DNA from: [Borrelia] lusitaniae
Lineage (GTDB): Bacteria; Spirochaetota; Spirochaetia; Borreliales; Borreliaceae
Length of the DNA stretch: 64,000 nt
Direction of reading: 5' to 3'
Assembly: GCF_030440365.1 (NCBI RefSeq)
Contig: NZ_CP124050.1
Coordinates: 620,001 to 684,000, forward strand
The notes under the pieces are model-generated. The model saw only the letters and a list, made by a program, of their open reading frames with translations, had not been told where the DNA came from and searched no databases. Of this stretch, positions 10,016 to 19,359 are shown piece by piece. Both the position numbers and the translations under genes were made by a program. Each line of letters begins with the position of its first letter. Within the stretch, counting starts at the first letter, position 1.

Positions 10016-11518
10016 TTATGCTAAATAAACCAGTAATCCTGTTGCTAGAATGTAGTATAAAGCGTAAGTTATTGTTTTTGATAAAAGTTTGCCTTCTTGT
10101 CCAATTAATCCAGCAGTTGTTGTTGCTATTGTGATGTTTTGAGGAGAAATCATTTTTCCTCCAGTTGCTCCTGTTGTATTTGCTGCTGCAAGCCAGTAAG
10201 GATTTGTTCCAATATTTTCTGCCATTTGTACTTGCAAAGGTCCAAAAAGAACATTTGAAACTGTGTCGCTTCCTGTTAAAAATGTCCCAATAGCTCCAAT
10301 TAGTGGACTAAATAATGGGCCAAAATTACCTGTTATTATTGAGATTCCGTTAGCAAGATCTCTTATCATTCCACTGTGTGTCATTAATCTTGATATTGCA
10401 ACAATGCATATGATTATAAATGAAGATAATGCCATTTTTTTCAAGGTTAGTGTAAATATTTTTATTTGTTTTAATATTGGCACTCCTCTTATTGAATAGG
10501 ATATTATTGTTGCAAGTATAATCAAGAAGCCTGGAGAAGTAATCCATTTAAAGTGTAGGGGATTTGCTTCTGGATAAATACTAATAGTGCTTTGAAAAGT
10601 TTTTAGGTATTCGTGAATTCTGTTAAAAAGAGGAGATACAAGTACTATAAATCCTACTATTAAAATGTAGGGGGAGCAAGCAATAATTCCTTTTGATAAA
10701 GGTATTATGTTTTTGGTTGGTTGGTTGTTTGTATCTTTATTTTCAAAAAACTTTGCATAAAGTATTGTTATTGTCATAGAAAGGATACTTCCAAGGATTG
10801 CGGGAAGTTCTGGCCCCAAAGTTTTTGATATGAATACTTGAGATATTGCCATTGACATTCCTGAGAGCAGAGTAAGAAGGAACATTCCTTTTAATCCTTT
10901 AATGCCCCCTCCTGCAAGAATTACTAATACAAAAGGTATTAGTAAGGTTGGAAGTATTAATTGAAGCGCAATATTAGATGAAACTGTGTTAACATCTAGG
11001 TTAGTTGCTTGAGCTAAAGATATTATAGGGATTCCCACAGATCCATAAGCGGTTGATGAAGTATTCATTATTAAACAGATTAAGCAGGCAAAAAATGGTT
11101 CAAATCCCATTGCTATTAATATTGACACAGGAATTGCAACAGCAGTTCCATATCCAGCAACCCCTTCTAAAAAATTTCCAAATCCCCATGCTACTAGTAA
11201 CACTATAATTCTTCTATCAGAAGATACGTTTGATAATATATTTTTAATAGTTTCTATGTCTTTTTGATCTTCTGACATTTTGTATGTAAATATGGCAGCA
11301 ATAATTACGGTTGCTATTGGCCATATTCCCATTAAGGCGCCTTCAAGCATTGCAAGACTTGTGTTTACTATTCCTAAGTTTTTATAAAATATAACGATAG
11401 CAACAGTTGTTATTAATGATATAGGTATTACATAGTAAGCAGGTTTTTTTATTATGCCAAGTCCAATAATTATTAGGATTATTGGCACCAAAGCTGTTAT
11501 AAAATCGTAAGAATTCAT
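10016..11518 (-). CDS. lctP: L-lactate permease (LctP family)
   Basis: A polytopic inner-membrane transporter of the LctP family, which imports lactate or glycolate with protons. The 500-residue protein consists almost entirely of hydrophobic segments and carries the family motifs EGVAGYGTAVAIPVSIL near residue 118 and LTGSDTVSNVLFGPLQ near 415. AAGGAG precedes the ATG at 11518. It is divergent from dacA across 68 bp. Lyme borreliae excrete lactate as the main glycolytic product, so export or exchange is as plausible as uptake; the sequence does not decide direction. Confidence 0.93.
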   Translation of the reverse strand: MNSYDFITALVPIILIIIGLGIIKKPAYYVIPISLITTVAIVIFYKNLGIVNTSLAMLEGALMGIWPIATVIIAAIFTYKMSEDQKDIETIKNILSNVSSDRRIIVLLVAWGFGNFLEGVAGYGTAVAIPVSILIAMGFEPFFACLICLIMNTSSTAYGSVGIPIISLAQATNLDVNTVSSNIALQLILPTLLIPFVLVILAGGGIKGLKGMFLLTLLSGMSMAISQVFISKTLGPELPAILGSILSMTITILYAKFFENKDTNNQPTKNIIPLSKGIIACSPYILIVGFIVLVSPLFNRIHEYLKTFQSTISIYPEANPLHFKWITSPGFLIILATIISYSIRGVPILKQIKIFTLTLKKMALSSFIIICIVAISRLMTHSGMIRDLANGISIITGNFGPLFSPLIGAIGTFLTGSDTVSNVLFGPLQVQMAENIGTNPYWLAAANTTGATGGKMISPQNITIATTTAGLIGQEGKLLSKTITYALYYILATGLLVYLA

Positions 11519-11567
11519 AAAAAATGGCTCCTTTTTGTTGTATTATAATTACAATCAATAAATAATA

Positions 11568-11573
11568 TATAAT
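11568..11573 (+). promoter_or_regulatory. Candidate dacA -10 box
   Basis: TATAAT lies only 13 bases before the dacA ATG. No good -35 is at the standard distance. If used, the mRNA leader would be about six bases and carry no Shine-Dalgarno sequence. Confidence 0.45.
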
Positions 11574-11586
11574 TTAATATTACAAC

Positions 11587-12795
11587 ATGAATAGTATCTG
11601 TGTTATTAAAAAATTATTGTTAACTTTATTTTTTTTTCTGCTTTGTAATGATCTTTTTGCAGTTAATTTAGCTGAGATTAATGAATTATCAAAGCATGCA
11701 AAATCAATAGTTTTAATGGATTTTGATACTAAGCGGATACTTTATTCTAAGAATCCTAATTTGGTTTTTCCCCCAGCATCGCTTACAAAAATTGTTACAA
11801 TTTATACAGCTTTAATTGAGGCTGAAAAGCGAAATATAAAATTAAAAAGCATAGTTCCTATTAGCGATTCTGCTTCATATTATAATGCGCCTCCGAATTC
11901 TTCTTTAATGTTTTTAGAAAAGGGCCAAATTGTTAATTTTGAAGAGATTTTAAAAGGACTTTCAGTTTCGTCTGGTAATGATGCTTCTACTGCAATTGCT
12001 GAGTTTGTAGTAGGTGATTTAAAGAGCTTTGTTAATTTAATGAATATTAATGTTTTAAATTTAGGACTTTTTAACATGCATTTTGTTGAACCTTCTGGAT
12101 ATAGCAATGAGAATAAAATTACAGCACTAGATATGGCTTTTTTTGCAAAATCTTATGTGGAAAAGTTTAAATTTATGCTTAATATCCATTCCTTAAAGTA
12201 TTTTGTTTATCCAAAAAGTAAGAACTTAGGAGCTACTTTGTCTTCAAAATTTTTAAACTTAAATCAAAGAAATGCTAATTTATTAATACATGATTATCCC
12301 TATTCAGATGGTCTTAAAACAGGATATATTAAGGAATCAGGCTTAAATCTTGTTGCTACTGCTAAAAAGGGTGAGAGAAGATTGATAGCAGTTGTATTAG
12401 GGGTTGAAAAAAAAATTAATGGACTCGGGGAGAAAATGAGAGCTTTGATTGCAAAAAATTTATTTGAGTATGGGTTTAATGAATATTCTAAATTCCCTTT
12501 AATAGTAAAATTAAAAGAAAAAGTCTATAATGGTACAGTAGACACAGTTGCTCTTTTTTCTAAAGAGCCTTTTTATTATGTTTTAGCTAAAGATGAATTT
12601 GATAAAATTAATATAAGTTATACTGTTGATAAGTTGGTTGCTCCTCTTAGTGGAGATATGCCTGTTGGGAGGGCTATGATTTTTTTAGAAAATGAAAAAG
12701 TAGGGGATGTTGCTTTGTTTAGTAGCAAAGTAAATAAATTAGGATTTTGGCAAGGTCTTTATAAGAATTTTATAAATTTTTTTTTAAGAGAGTGA
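11587..12795 (+). CDS. dacA: D-alanyl-D-alanine carboxypeptidase (PBP5 type)
   Basis: A low-molecular-weight penicillin-binding protein that trims the terminal D-Ala from peptidoglycan stem peptides and so limits cross-linking. A signal peptide covers about residues 8-25. The active-site motifs are all present: SLTK with Ser65 and Lys68, SGN at 129-131, and KTG in DGLKTGYI near 240. The C-terminus ends in an amphipathic helix (FWQGLYKNFINFFLRE) typical of the PBP5 membrane anchor. At 402 residues it is full length. CheD follows after 12 bases, and the helicase two bases after that, so the three genes form one run. Confidence 0.95.
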   Translation: MNSICVIKKLLLTLFFFLLCNDLFAVNLAEINELSKHAKSIVLMDFDTKRILYSKNPNLVFPPASLTKIVTIYTALIEAEKRNIKLKSIVPISDSASYYNAPPNSSLMFLEKGQIVNFEEILKGLSVSSGNDASTAIAEFVVGDLKSFVNLMNINVLNLGLFNMHFVEPSGYSNENKITALDMAFFAKSYVEKFKFMLNIHSLKYFVYPKSKNLGATLSSKFLNLNQRNANLLIHDYPYSDGLKTGYIKESGLNLVATAKKGERRLIAVVLGVEKKINGLGEKMRALIAKNLFEYGFNEYSKFPLIVKLKEKVYNGTVDTVALFSKEPFYYVLAKDEFDKINISYTVDKLVAPLSGDMPVGRAMIFLENEKVGDVALFSSKVNKLGFWQGLYKNFINFFLRE

Positions 12796-12807
12796 GTATT
12801 AAATTTT

Positions 12808-13299
12808 ATGTTAAATCATTTTAATTTTAAATTGAAAAGAGATGTTACAATAATAGTTCCAGGTGAAGCTTTTGTTTCCAATAAAAGAGTTATTTCTACA
12901 ATCCTTGGTTCTTGTGTTGCTGTTGTGCTTTTTGACGAATCAAACAATTTAATTGGAATGAATCATTATGTTCTAGTTAAGTCAGATCTTGATATATCTC
13001 CTGCTCAAAGGGGAAGGTATGGAGTTTATGCTATTCCTATGTTAATAAATGCAATGTTAGAAAATGGGGCTAATAAAAGCAGTCTTAAGGCTAAGCTTTT
13101 TGGGGGAACTAATTTTATGGCAAAAGGGTTAGTTAAAGTGGGACTTGAAAATTCAGAGTTTGCTGTTGATACACTAAATAAGTATCGTATTCCAATCTTA
13201 GTTAAAGATTTTGATCAATCTAAGTCACGAAAGATTTTTGCTTTTCCTGAAAATTTTAAAGTTATTGTAGAATATCCAGATGGAACAAAGGTTTTTTAA
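12808..13299 (+). CDS. cheD: Chemoreceptor glutamine deamidase CheD
   Basis: CheD deamidates glutamines on chemoreceptors and in several bacteria interacts with the CheC/CheX phosphatases. The catalytic Cys36 is in ILGSCVAVVLFD and His53 in GMNHYVL; LFGGTNFM is also typical. The 163-residue length is normal. It lies within 11 kb of the chemoreceptor gene at the left edge of the window, but in a different operon between dacA and a DNA helicase. The likely substrates are the genome's chemoreceptors. Confidence 0.95.
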   Translation: MLNHFNFKLKRDVTIIVPGEAFVSNKRVISTILGSCVAVVLFDESNNLIGMNHYVLVKSDLDISPAQRGRYGVYAIPMLINAMLENGANKSSLKAKLFGGTNFMAKGLVKVGLENSEFAVDTLNKYRIPILVKDFDQSKSRKIFAFPENFKVIVEYPDGTKVF

Positions 13300-13301
13300 T
13301 T

Positions 13302-15278
13302 TTGCCTGATGATTTTTTTAAAAATTCTCTCAATCAATTTCAATATGAAGCAGTTACCACTATTGAAGGTGCTCTTTTGATTATTGCTGGTGCTGGTAGT
13401 GGAAAAACAAGGGTTGTTACTCATAGAATAGCGTATTTACTTCTAAAAGGTGTTGCCCAAAAGGAAATTTTAGCCTTAACTTTTACCAACAAGGCGGCTA
13501 ATGAAATGAAAGATAGAATTAAAAAAATTTTAAAAAGTCCTCTTAGTAATCTTATGGTATCAACTTTCCATGCTTTTGGACTTTTCTTTTTGAAAGAAAA
13601 TTATAAATTGTTAGGATATAGAAAAAACTTTAGCATTTATGATGATAATGATAGAGTTTCTCTTCTTAAAGAGATTTTACTTGATGAAGGTCTTTTAAAT
13701 AAAAAAATTTCTTTAAATTCTCTTAGTAATGTTATTTCACTTTTAAAAAATGGGATTTTCACTCTTAATGATTTAAAAGAAGAAGAGATAAATATTTTCA
13801 GACTTTATGAAGAGCGATTAAGGCTTTATAATTCTTTTGATTTTGACGATTTGATTTTAAAACCAAAAGAATTGTTAAGTAATAATCCAGATATTAGGGA
13901 TAAATATTCTAAAAGATACAAGTATGTTTTAATCGATGAGTTTCAAGATACTTCTTTGATCCAATATAATTTTATTCGTCTTTTAATAAATCATAGTAAT
14001 TTATGTTGTGTTGGGGATGATGATCAATCTATATATTCTTGGCGTGGGGCTAGTTACAACAATATGTTGCAATTTGAAAAAGATTACAACGTTAAAGAAA
14101 TAAAGCTTGAACAAAATTATCGTTCTGCAAAAAATATTTTAGATATTGCTAATTCTTTGATTTTAAATAATAAAAATAGAAAAGAAAAGACTTTGTGGTC
14201 TTCAAAAATGTGTAGCAAAGTTATAGATGTTTTCGTATTTGAGGATGAAATTCAAGAATCTGAGTTTGTTGCAAATCAAATCATAGAGCTTTCAAGGCTA
14301 GAAGATTTTCAATCTAAAAATATAGGGGTTCTTATGAGAACCAATGCTCTCTTTAAGAATGTTGAGATGATTTTTAGAAGACAGGGCATAAAATACAAAG
14401 TTTCGGGGGGAACATCTTTTTTACAGAGAAAAGAAATAAAAGATATTATTTCTTATATAAATCTAATAATAAATCCTAAAAGTGATTATGATCTGCTTAG
14501 AATCATTAATGTTCCAAGAAGGGGGATTGGTAAGGAATATTTGAAAAAAATTAGAGATATAGCAGACAAGAAAGGCTGTTGTATTTATGATGCTCTTTGT
14601 GATATTGCTTTTTCTTTTACAAAAATTTCTAGTTATGATAAAGCTTTAAATAAACAAGTTATTGAAAGCATAGAAGATTTTGTATCTTTTATTGAAGAGT
14701 ATCAATATAAGTTTAGTATAACAAAAAATAATTATTCTAATACAATCAAAGAAATGATAGAAAGTATTGAATATTGGGGATTTTTAGTTAGTGAAAATCC
14801 TAAGTCAATCAAAGTGGCTGAATATAAATATCAAAATATAGAAGGGTTTTTAAGTATAATTAAAAATTGGGAATCCAAACAATTTGGTGAGCTAAGAGAT
14901 TTAAGCAGTTTTTTAAACTATATAGTTATTCAATCTAACGAAGTCAGCGAGGAATCTGAAAATATTAATATTAATTTAATGACAGTCCATTCTGCTAAAG
15001 GTTTAGAATTTGATTATGTATTTTTTATTGCCGTTGAAGACAATATTATTCCGCATCATAGAATAATTGAAGATAGTGAAGTTAGCTTGGAAGAGGAGAG
15101 GCGAGTTTTTTATGTTGCATTAACTAGAGCAAAAGATTCTCTTATTATTACCATGGCCAATAAGCGGAAAAAAGATAGGCAAATTTTTGAGCAGCTTCCT
15201 TCAAGATTTATTTCAGAAATTCCTAAAGAATTTTTAAATTTTAATTATTATGCAGATTTTATTGAAAATAAAGCTTAG
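13302..15278 (+). CDS. UvrD/PcrA/Rep family DNA helicase
   Basis: A superfamily 1A 3'-5' DNA helicase. All motifs are visible: GAGSGKTR (Walker A, about residues 31-38), LTFTNKAANEM, LIDEFQDTS (II), GDDDQSIYSWRGA (III), QNYRSAKNIL (IV), MTVHSAKGLEFD (V) and EEERRVFYVALTRAK (VI). At 658 residues it is slightly shorter than typical UvrD. The start is a TTG two bases after the cheD stop, and FKNSLNQFQYEAV fits the family N-terminus. Whether it acts as UvrD, PcrA or Rep cannot be told from sequence; only one copy is in this window. Confidence 0.94.
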   Translation: MPDDFFKNSLNQFQYEAVTTIEGALLIIAGAGSGKTRVVTHRIAYLLLKGVAQKEILALTFTNKAANEMKDRIKKILKSPLSNLMVSTFHAFGLFFLKENYKLLGYRKNFSIYDDNDRVSLLKEILLDEGLLNKKISLNSLSNVISLLKNGIFTLNDLKEEEINIFRLYEERLRLYNSFDFDDLILKPKELLSNNPDIRDKYSKRYKYVLIDEFQDTSLIQYNFIRLLINHSNLCCVGDDDQSIYSWRGASYNNMLQFEKDYNVKEIKLEQNYRSAKNILDIANSLILNNKNRKEKTLWSSKMCSKVIDVFVFEDEIQESEFVANQIIELSRLEDFQSKNIGVLMRTNALFKNVEMIFRRQGIKYKVSGGTSFLQRKEIKDIISYINLIINPKSDYDLLRIINVPRRGIGKEYLKKIRDIADKKGCCIYDALCDIAFSFTKISSYDKALNKQVIESIEDFVSFIEEYQYKFSITKNNYSNTIKEMIESIEYWGFLVSENPKSIKVAEYKYQNIEGFLSIIKNWESKQFGELRDLSSFLNYIVIQSNEVSEESENININLMTVHSAKGLEFDYVFFIAVEDNIIPHHRIIEDSEVSLEEERRVFYVALTRAKDSLIITMANKRKKDRQIFEQLPSRFISEIPKEFLNFNYYADFIENKA

Positions 15279-15383
15279 TTAATATTATTGAATGAATTTT
15301 AAGATTGATTTAGCATATTATATGATTGATTGTACTTAAAAATAAGTATATTTATGAATTTAATCAATCAAAGGAAAGTTATT

Positions 15384-16814
15384 ATGAGTATTGTAATTGA
15401 TTGTTTTAAAGAAATATCAAAAATTCCAAGATGTTCAAAAAATGTTAAAGGAATTATTAATTTTATTAAGGAGAGATCCAAAAAGTTTGGTTATTCTTTT
15501 AAAGAAGATAGTGTTGGTAATATTGTGGTGCAGATAAAATCCAATAATAATATTGATATGCATCCTATTATTTTACAATCTCATGTTGATATGGTTTGTG
15601 AAAAAAATGAATCTAGTTTACATAATTTTAAGACAGATTCAATTGAAATGGTTGAAGAGAATGGGTATCTTAAAGGGGTAGGCACTACTCTTGGAGCTGA
15701 TAATGGAATTGGTGTAGCTATGATGCTGAGCATTATGAGTGAGGCCAATAGTTTTTTTCATCCCGATTTAGAACTTCTTTTTACTGTTGATGAAGAAATA
15801 GGTTTAATAGGTGCTCTTGGTCTTGATCCTAAGTTGTGTAGTGGTAAAAGCCTTATTAATCTTGATGGAGAAGAAGAAGGCTATTTTTTGGTTGGTTGTG
15901 CGGGGTCAAAGCTTATTGAGGTTGTTTTTTCTCCTCAGTATCGTCTTGCAACAAAAAAAACAAAAGTAGAAATTTTGTTTAAGGGGCTTAAAGGTGGGCA
16001 TTCTGGGGCAGATATTCATTTAGATTTGGCTAATTCTTTAAAATTAATGTTTTTTGCTCTTTTTGAAATTAAATCAAATATTGACTTTGAGATTGAAAGT
16101 GTTTTTGGTGGAGACAGCAATAATGCAATTCCAAATGAAGCCAAGGCTTTAATATTTATAAATGATAGTGATTATGATTTATTAAATAAAGAGCTTAAAC
16201 TTTTTGTATCTAAAGTTAAAAGTATATATTCTCTTGAAAATGAATTTGACATTATTGTTAATAAAAGAGAATTTTTGTCAGATAGAGTTCTTGATGAAAA
16301 TAGCAAAAGCAAGCTTTTAAACATGGGAATGGGATTTTTACATGGAGTTCAAAAAGTAGAAAATTATGAAAATAAGCTTATCAAGACTTCTTTAAATTTT
16401 TCAAGTCTTTTAAAAATGCAAGACACCTATATTTTTACTTTTTTGATAAGATCTTTATTCGATTCAGACAAAGAGTATATTTTTAATCATTTACAATCAA
16501 TATCTAATTTAGCAGAAGCTAATTTGCGTGTAATTTATGACTATCCTTCTTGGGAGTCTGATAAGAATAGCAATCTTTTAAAACATCTTCAAGGCGTTTA
16601 TAAAGAGATGTATCTTAAAGATGCTAATGTTTCTTTAATACATGCAGGTCTTGAAACAGGCATAATCTCTTCTAGGTTAGGGGGTATAGAATCTGTTACT
16701 CTTGGTCCTTGGATTGAATGGCCCCATACTACTAGAGAAAGAGTAAATATTTCTTCAACTATTAGAGTTTATGATTTTTTGAAAAAAAGTTTAGAAAGAT
16801 TTCAAAAACTTTAG
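15384..16814 (+). CDS. pepD: Aminoacyl-histidine dipeptidase PepD (M20 family)
   Basis: A cytosolic dizinc peptidase of the M20 family that splits Xaa-His and other dipeptides, useful for a peptide-dependent parasite. Metal-ligand and catalytic motifs are in order: QSHVDMV, TLGADNGIGVAM, DEEIGLIGA, the Asp of INLDGEEE, and HAGLETGI near the end. A TTG at 15330 would give an 18-residue extension, but ATG 15384 is preceded by AAGGAAAG at 15371-15378 with good spacing and begins a typical N-terminus, so I chose it (476 residues). Confidence 0.94.
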   Translation: MSIVIDCFKEISKIPRCSKNVKGIINFIKERSKKFGYSFKEDSVGNIVVQIKSNNNIDMHPIILQSHVDMVCEKNESSLHNFKTDSIEMVEENGYLKGVGTTLGADNGIGVAMMLSIMSEANSFFHPDLELLFTVDEEIGLIGALGLDPKLCSGKSLINLDGEEEGYFLVGCAGSKLIEVVFSPQYRLATKKTKVEILFKGLKGGHSGADIHLDLANSLKLMFFALFEIKSNIDFEIESVFGGDSNNAIPNEAKALIFINDSDYDLLNKELKLFVSKVKSIYSLENEFDIIVNKREFLSDRVLDENSKSKLLNMGMGFLHGVQKVENYENKLIKTSLNFSSLLKMQDTYIFTFLIRSLFDSDKEYIFNHLQSISNLAEANLRVIYDYPSWESDKNSNLLKHLQGVYKEMYLKDANVSLIHAGLETGIISSRLGGIESVTLGPWIEWPHTTRERVNISSTIRVYDFLKKSLERFQKL

Positions 16815-16887
16815 TTTTAAAAATTTAATGTTTTAATAATAAATTTTTAAACAAAAGTTATACGTTTTTATTATTCTTAATCTTTTA

Positions 16888-16916
16888 TTGACTTAGAAAT
16901 TAAATATCTATAAAAT
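16888..16916 (+). promoter_or_regulatory. Promoter of the tRNA cluster
   Basis: TTGACT at 16888-16893, a 17-base spacer, and TAAAAT at 16911-16916. Transcription should start near 16923, about 20 bases before tRNA-His. Confidence 0.8.
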
Positions 16917-16944
16917 ATTATAGTAATCATAATTAATCGTTATT

Positions 16945-17018
16945 GGTGGTTGTAGCTCAGTTGGTAGAGCGTCGGGTTGTGGTTCCGAATGTCGCGGGTT
17001 CAAGCCCCGTCAATCACC
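16945..17018 (+). tRNA. tRNA-His (GTG)
   Basis: Cloverleaf with GTGGTTG pairing with CAATCAC. The anticodon loop TTGTGGT gives GTG. The extra G at 16945 opposite C73 is the hallmark of tRNA-His. CCA is not encoded. Confidence 0.96.
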
Positions 17019-17042
17019 TTACAATCAATTTTATTTTTAACT

Positions 17043-17116
17043 GCATTCATAGCTCAATTGGATAGAGCAGTGGACTTCGAATCCGAAGGTTGCAGGTTCG
17101 AGTCCTGCTGAGTGCG
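17043..17116 (+). tRNA. tRNA-Arg (TCG)
   Basis: Acceptor arm GCATTCA pairs with TGAGTGC, and the T arm is GCAGG-TTCGAGT-CCTGC. The anticodon loop CTTCGAA gives TCG, reading CGA-type Arg codons. The outer pair of the anticodon stem (position 27-43) is mismatched. It lies 24 bases after tRNA-His. Confidence 0.94.
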
Positions 17117-17148
17117 AAAATATTATTTATTTGGTAGTTTGGGCATAC

Positions 17149-17177
17149 TTGCAAAAGCTTTTAAGTTTTTGTATACT
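17149..17177 (+). promoter_or_regulatory. Second promoter inside the tRNA cluster
   Basis: TTGCAA at 17149-17154, a 17-base spacer, and TATACT at 17172-17177, in the 79-base gap before tRNA-Leu. It would drive tRNA-Leu and tRNA-Gly, and perhaps tig, independently. Confidence 0.65.
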
Positions 17178-17195
17178 AATTTGAGTATGAAGTAT

Positions 17196-17276
17196 GCAGG
17201 AGTGGTGGAATTGGCAGACACGCTAGACTTAGGATCTAGTGCTTTTGGCGTGTGGGTTCGACTCCCACCTTCTGTA
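17196..17276 (+). tRNA. tRNA-Leu (TAG)
   Basis: GCAGGAG pairs with CTTCTGT (with G-U pairs). The anticodon stem-loop CTAGA-CTTAGGA-TCTAG gives TAG. It has a class II variable arm and A73; the length is 81 bases. Confidence 0.95.
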
Positions 17277-17281
17277 AAAGT

Positions 17282-17353
17282 GCGAAAGTAACTCAGGGGT
17301 AGAGTGTCACCTTGCCAAGGTGGAAGTCGCGGGTTCAAATCCCGTCTTTCGCT
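17282..17353 (+). tRNA. tRNA-Gly (GCC)
   Basis: GCGAAAG pairs with CTTTCGC. The anticodon loop TTGCCAA gives GCC, and the T arm is GCGGG-TTCAAAT-CCCGT. It starts five bases after tRNA-Leu and lies 40 bases before tig, with no terminator between. Confidence 0.96.
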
Positions 17354-17393
17354 TTTTAATAATTATCAATAAAGTTTAATTGAGGCATTAACA

Positions 17394-18752
17394 GTGATTT
17401 TGAGTAAAGATATTAAGCTTCTTCCAGGTTCAAAAGTTGAGGTTGTAATTAGAGTTTCAAAAAATGTTATTCAGGAAAAATATAATTCATTATTGCAAGA
17501 TTATTCTTCCCGACTTAAAATTCAAGGTTTTAGAATTGGAAAAGTTCCTATTAGTATTATTGAAAGTAAATATTCTGAGGGTTTAAAAGCTACTCTTTTA
17601 GAAGAAGTGATTAATAATTCTCTTAAAGAATTTTTTAAAGAAGAACCTAAAATGCCTTTAAGTTATGCTTCTCCTACTATAAAGGAAAAAAATTTAAGAT
17701 TAAATCTTGATAAAGATTTTGAATTTACGTTTTTATATGAGACTTATCCTGAATTTGAAATTCCAAGTGTTGATGGTATTGATATTAGAGTGGAAGTTCC
17801 TGAAGTTATTATTGATGATTCTGATATTGATAATGCGATTAGGTGTCTTCAAATAGAAAATTCAATTATTATTCAAGATGAGGAAGGAATTGTCAAGAAG
17901 GATAGTATTATTAAGGTGGATTTTGTTGAACTTGATGATCTTTTAAATGAGATAGTATCAACAAAAAGACAAGACTTTACTTTTACAGTTGGAAAATCTG
18001 AGACTTATTATGATTTTGACAGAGATGTAATTGGGATGAGAATAAATGAGGAGAAAATTATAGAAAAATCCTATATTGAGGATTATAAATTTAAAGAACT
18101 TGCAGGTTCTTTAAGAAAATTGAAGATTAAGATTAAGAGTATTAAAAAAAGAGATCTTCCTTTAATAGATGATGAGTTTGCACAAGACATTAGCGATAGA
18201 TATAATACATTAGATGATCTTAAAAATTTTATAAAATCTGATTTTTTGAATCTTATTGAAGAAAAAAAAGAAGCTTTAAAGCTAGATAAATTTTTTTCTA
18301 CCATTTCTGAAAAATTAGAAATAGATATCCCTCATTCAATGATTGAGTCTGAGATTGAAATTGTCTTTAAAGATGCTAAAAAGCAAAATAATATGAGTCT
18401 TGAGGAGTTTAAAAGTATGTTTTATTCTTCAGGATCTGTTGGTAGTAATAATTTAAAAGAAGAAATTCTTAGCAATTTGAAGTTTAAGTTAATAATGCAG
18501 AAAATGGTAGATTTAGATCCAATTAAAATTACTCAGAGTGATCTTGATGATGATATGGCTAGGCAGTCTGAGAATTCAGGTGTGAGTTATGAAGAGGTTA
18601 AAAAATTTTATGAAGATCAAAATTTGATTTCTTATTTAAAAGATGATATCAAAAGAAAAAGGGTCAAGAAAAAGATTTTGGCAAATATCAAAGAAGTAAA
18701 AGGCAAGCAAGTTTCTTTTAAAGATTTTGTTAATTATAAAATTTGTGAGTAA
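17394..18752 (+). CDS. tig: Trigger factor
   Basis: A ribosome-bound chaperone with peptidyl-prolyl isomerase activity that receives nascent chains at the exit tunnel. The ribosome-docking signature GFRIGKVP is near residue 47. A middle FKBP-like domain and a long charged helical C-terminal domain complete the 452 residues, the usual length. The start is GTG 17394, with TGAGG about eight bases upstream. It leads the classic tig-clpP-clpX-lon order, grouping nascent-chain folding with ATP-dependent proteolysis. It may be partly transcribed from the tRNA promoters just upstream. Confidence 0.95.
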   Translation: MILSKDIKLLPGSKVEVVIRVSKNVIQEKYNSLLQDYSSRLKIQGFRIGKVPISIIESKYSEGLKATLLEEVINNSLKEFFKEEPKMPLSYASPTIKEKNLRLNLDKDFEFTFLYETYPEFEIPSVDGIDIRVEVPEVIIDDSDIDNAIRCLQIENSIIIQDEEGIVKKDSIIKVDFVELDDLLNEIVSTKRQDFTFTVGKSETYYDFDRDVIGMRINEEKIIEKSYIEDYKFKELAGSLRKLKIKIKSIKKRDLPLIDDEFAQDISDRYNTLDDLKNFIKSDFLNLIEEKKEALKLDKFFSTISEKLEIDIPHSMIESEIEIVFKDAKKQNNMSLEEFKSMFYSSGSVGSNNLKEEILSNLKFKLIMQKMVDLDPIKITQSDLDDDMARQSENSGVSYEEVKKFYEDQNLISYLKDDIKRKRVKKKILANIKEVKGKQVSFKDFVNYKICE

Positions 18753-18757
18753 GAAAA

Positions 18758-19351
18758 ATGAATTTTATGCATAATTTAATACCTACTGTGATAGAGCATA
18801 CAGGAAATTATGAGAGAGTATTTGATATATATTCAAGATTACTCAGAGAGCGTATAATATTTTTGAGTGGTGAGATTAATGATTCTAAGGCAGATACTGT
18901 TATTGCTCAACTTTTGTTTTTAGAATCAGAAGATTCAAACAAAGATATTTATCTTTATTTGAATTCTCCAGGAGGCAGTATTACTTCAGGTCTTGCGATT
19001 TATGATACTATGCAATATATAAAACCTGATGTAAGAACAATTTGCATTGGGCAAGCCGCTTCAATGGGAGCTTTTTTACTTGCTAGTGGTGCCAAGGGTA
19101 AAAGAGAATCTTTAACTTATTCTAGAATAATGATTCATCAGCCTTGGGGTGGAATAAGTGGTCAGGCTAGTGATATTAATATACAAGCTAATGAAATTTT
19201 AAGACTTAAAAAATTAATAATAGACATTATGTCTAATCAGATAGGGGTTGATAAGGAAAAACTGGCTCTTGATATGGAAAGAGATTATTTTATGACTTCA
19301 AACGATGCTCTTAAATATGGTCTTATTGATAGTATCTTAATGAGGGATTAG
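18758..19351 (+). CDS. clpP: ATP-dependent Clp protease proteolytic subunit
   Basis: A self-compartmentalised serine protease that forms a tetradecamer and degrades substrates fed by ClpX. The catalytic triad is visible: Ser102 in GQAASMGAF, His127 in [10 protein letters not shown], and Asp176 in MERDYFM. The 197-residue length is normal. It begins five bases after tig and is followed at once by its unfoldase clpX. Confidence 0.97.
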   Translation: MNFMHNLIPTVIEHTGNYERVFDIYSRLLRERIIFLSGEINDSKADTVIAQLLFLESEDSNKDIYLYLNSPGGSITSGLAIYDTMQYIKPDVRTICIGQAASMGAFLLASGAKGKRESLTYSRIMIHQPWGGISGQASDINIQANEILRLKKLIIDIMSNQIGVDKEKLALDMERDYFMTSNDALKYGLIDSILMRD

Positions 19352-19359
19352 TTTTATTT

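Noticed and set aside
10350..10547. Minus-strand 65-codon frame inside the lactate permease
   Set aside because: Same strand, shifted frame of a clear transporter gene, with no start signal; no frameshift in the permease is needed.
11537..11553. Imperfect 17-bp dyad in the lctP/dacA gap resembling a PerR/Fur-type box
   Set aside because: Only six of eight pairs match and it is A/T-only around a promoter-like TATAAT, so chance is a sufficient explanation.
15330..15383. TTG-initiated extension of pepD
   Set aside because: No ribosome site at the TTG, whereas ATG 15384 has a strong one and fits the family N-terminus.
17123..17338. 71-codon minus-strand open frame across the tRNA cluster
   Set aside because: It is the antisense of tRNA-Leu and tRNA-Gly, and its composition comes from the tRNA bases; no ribosome site.
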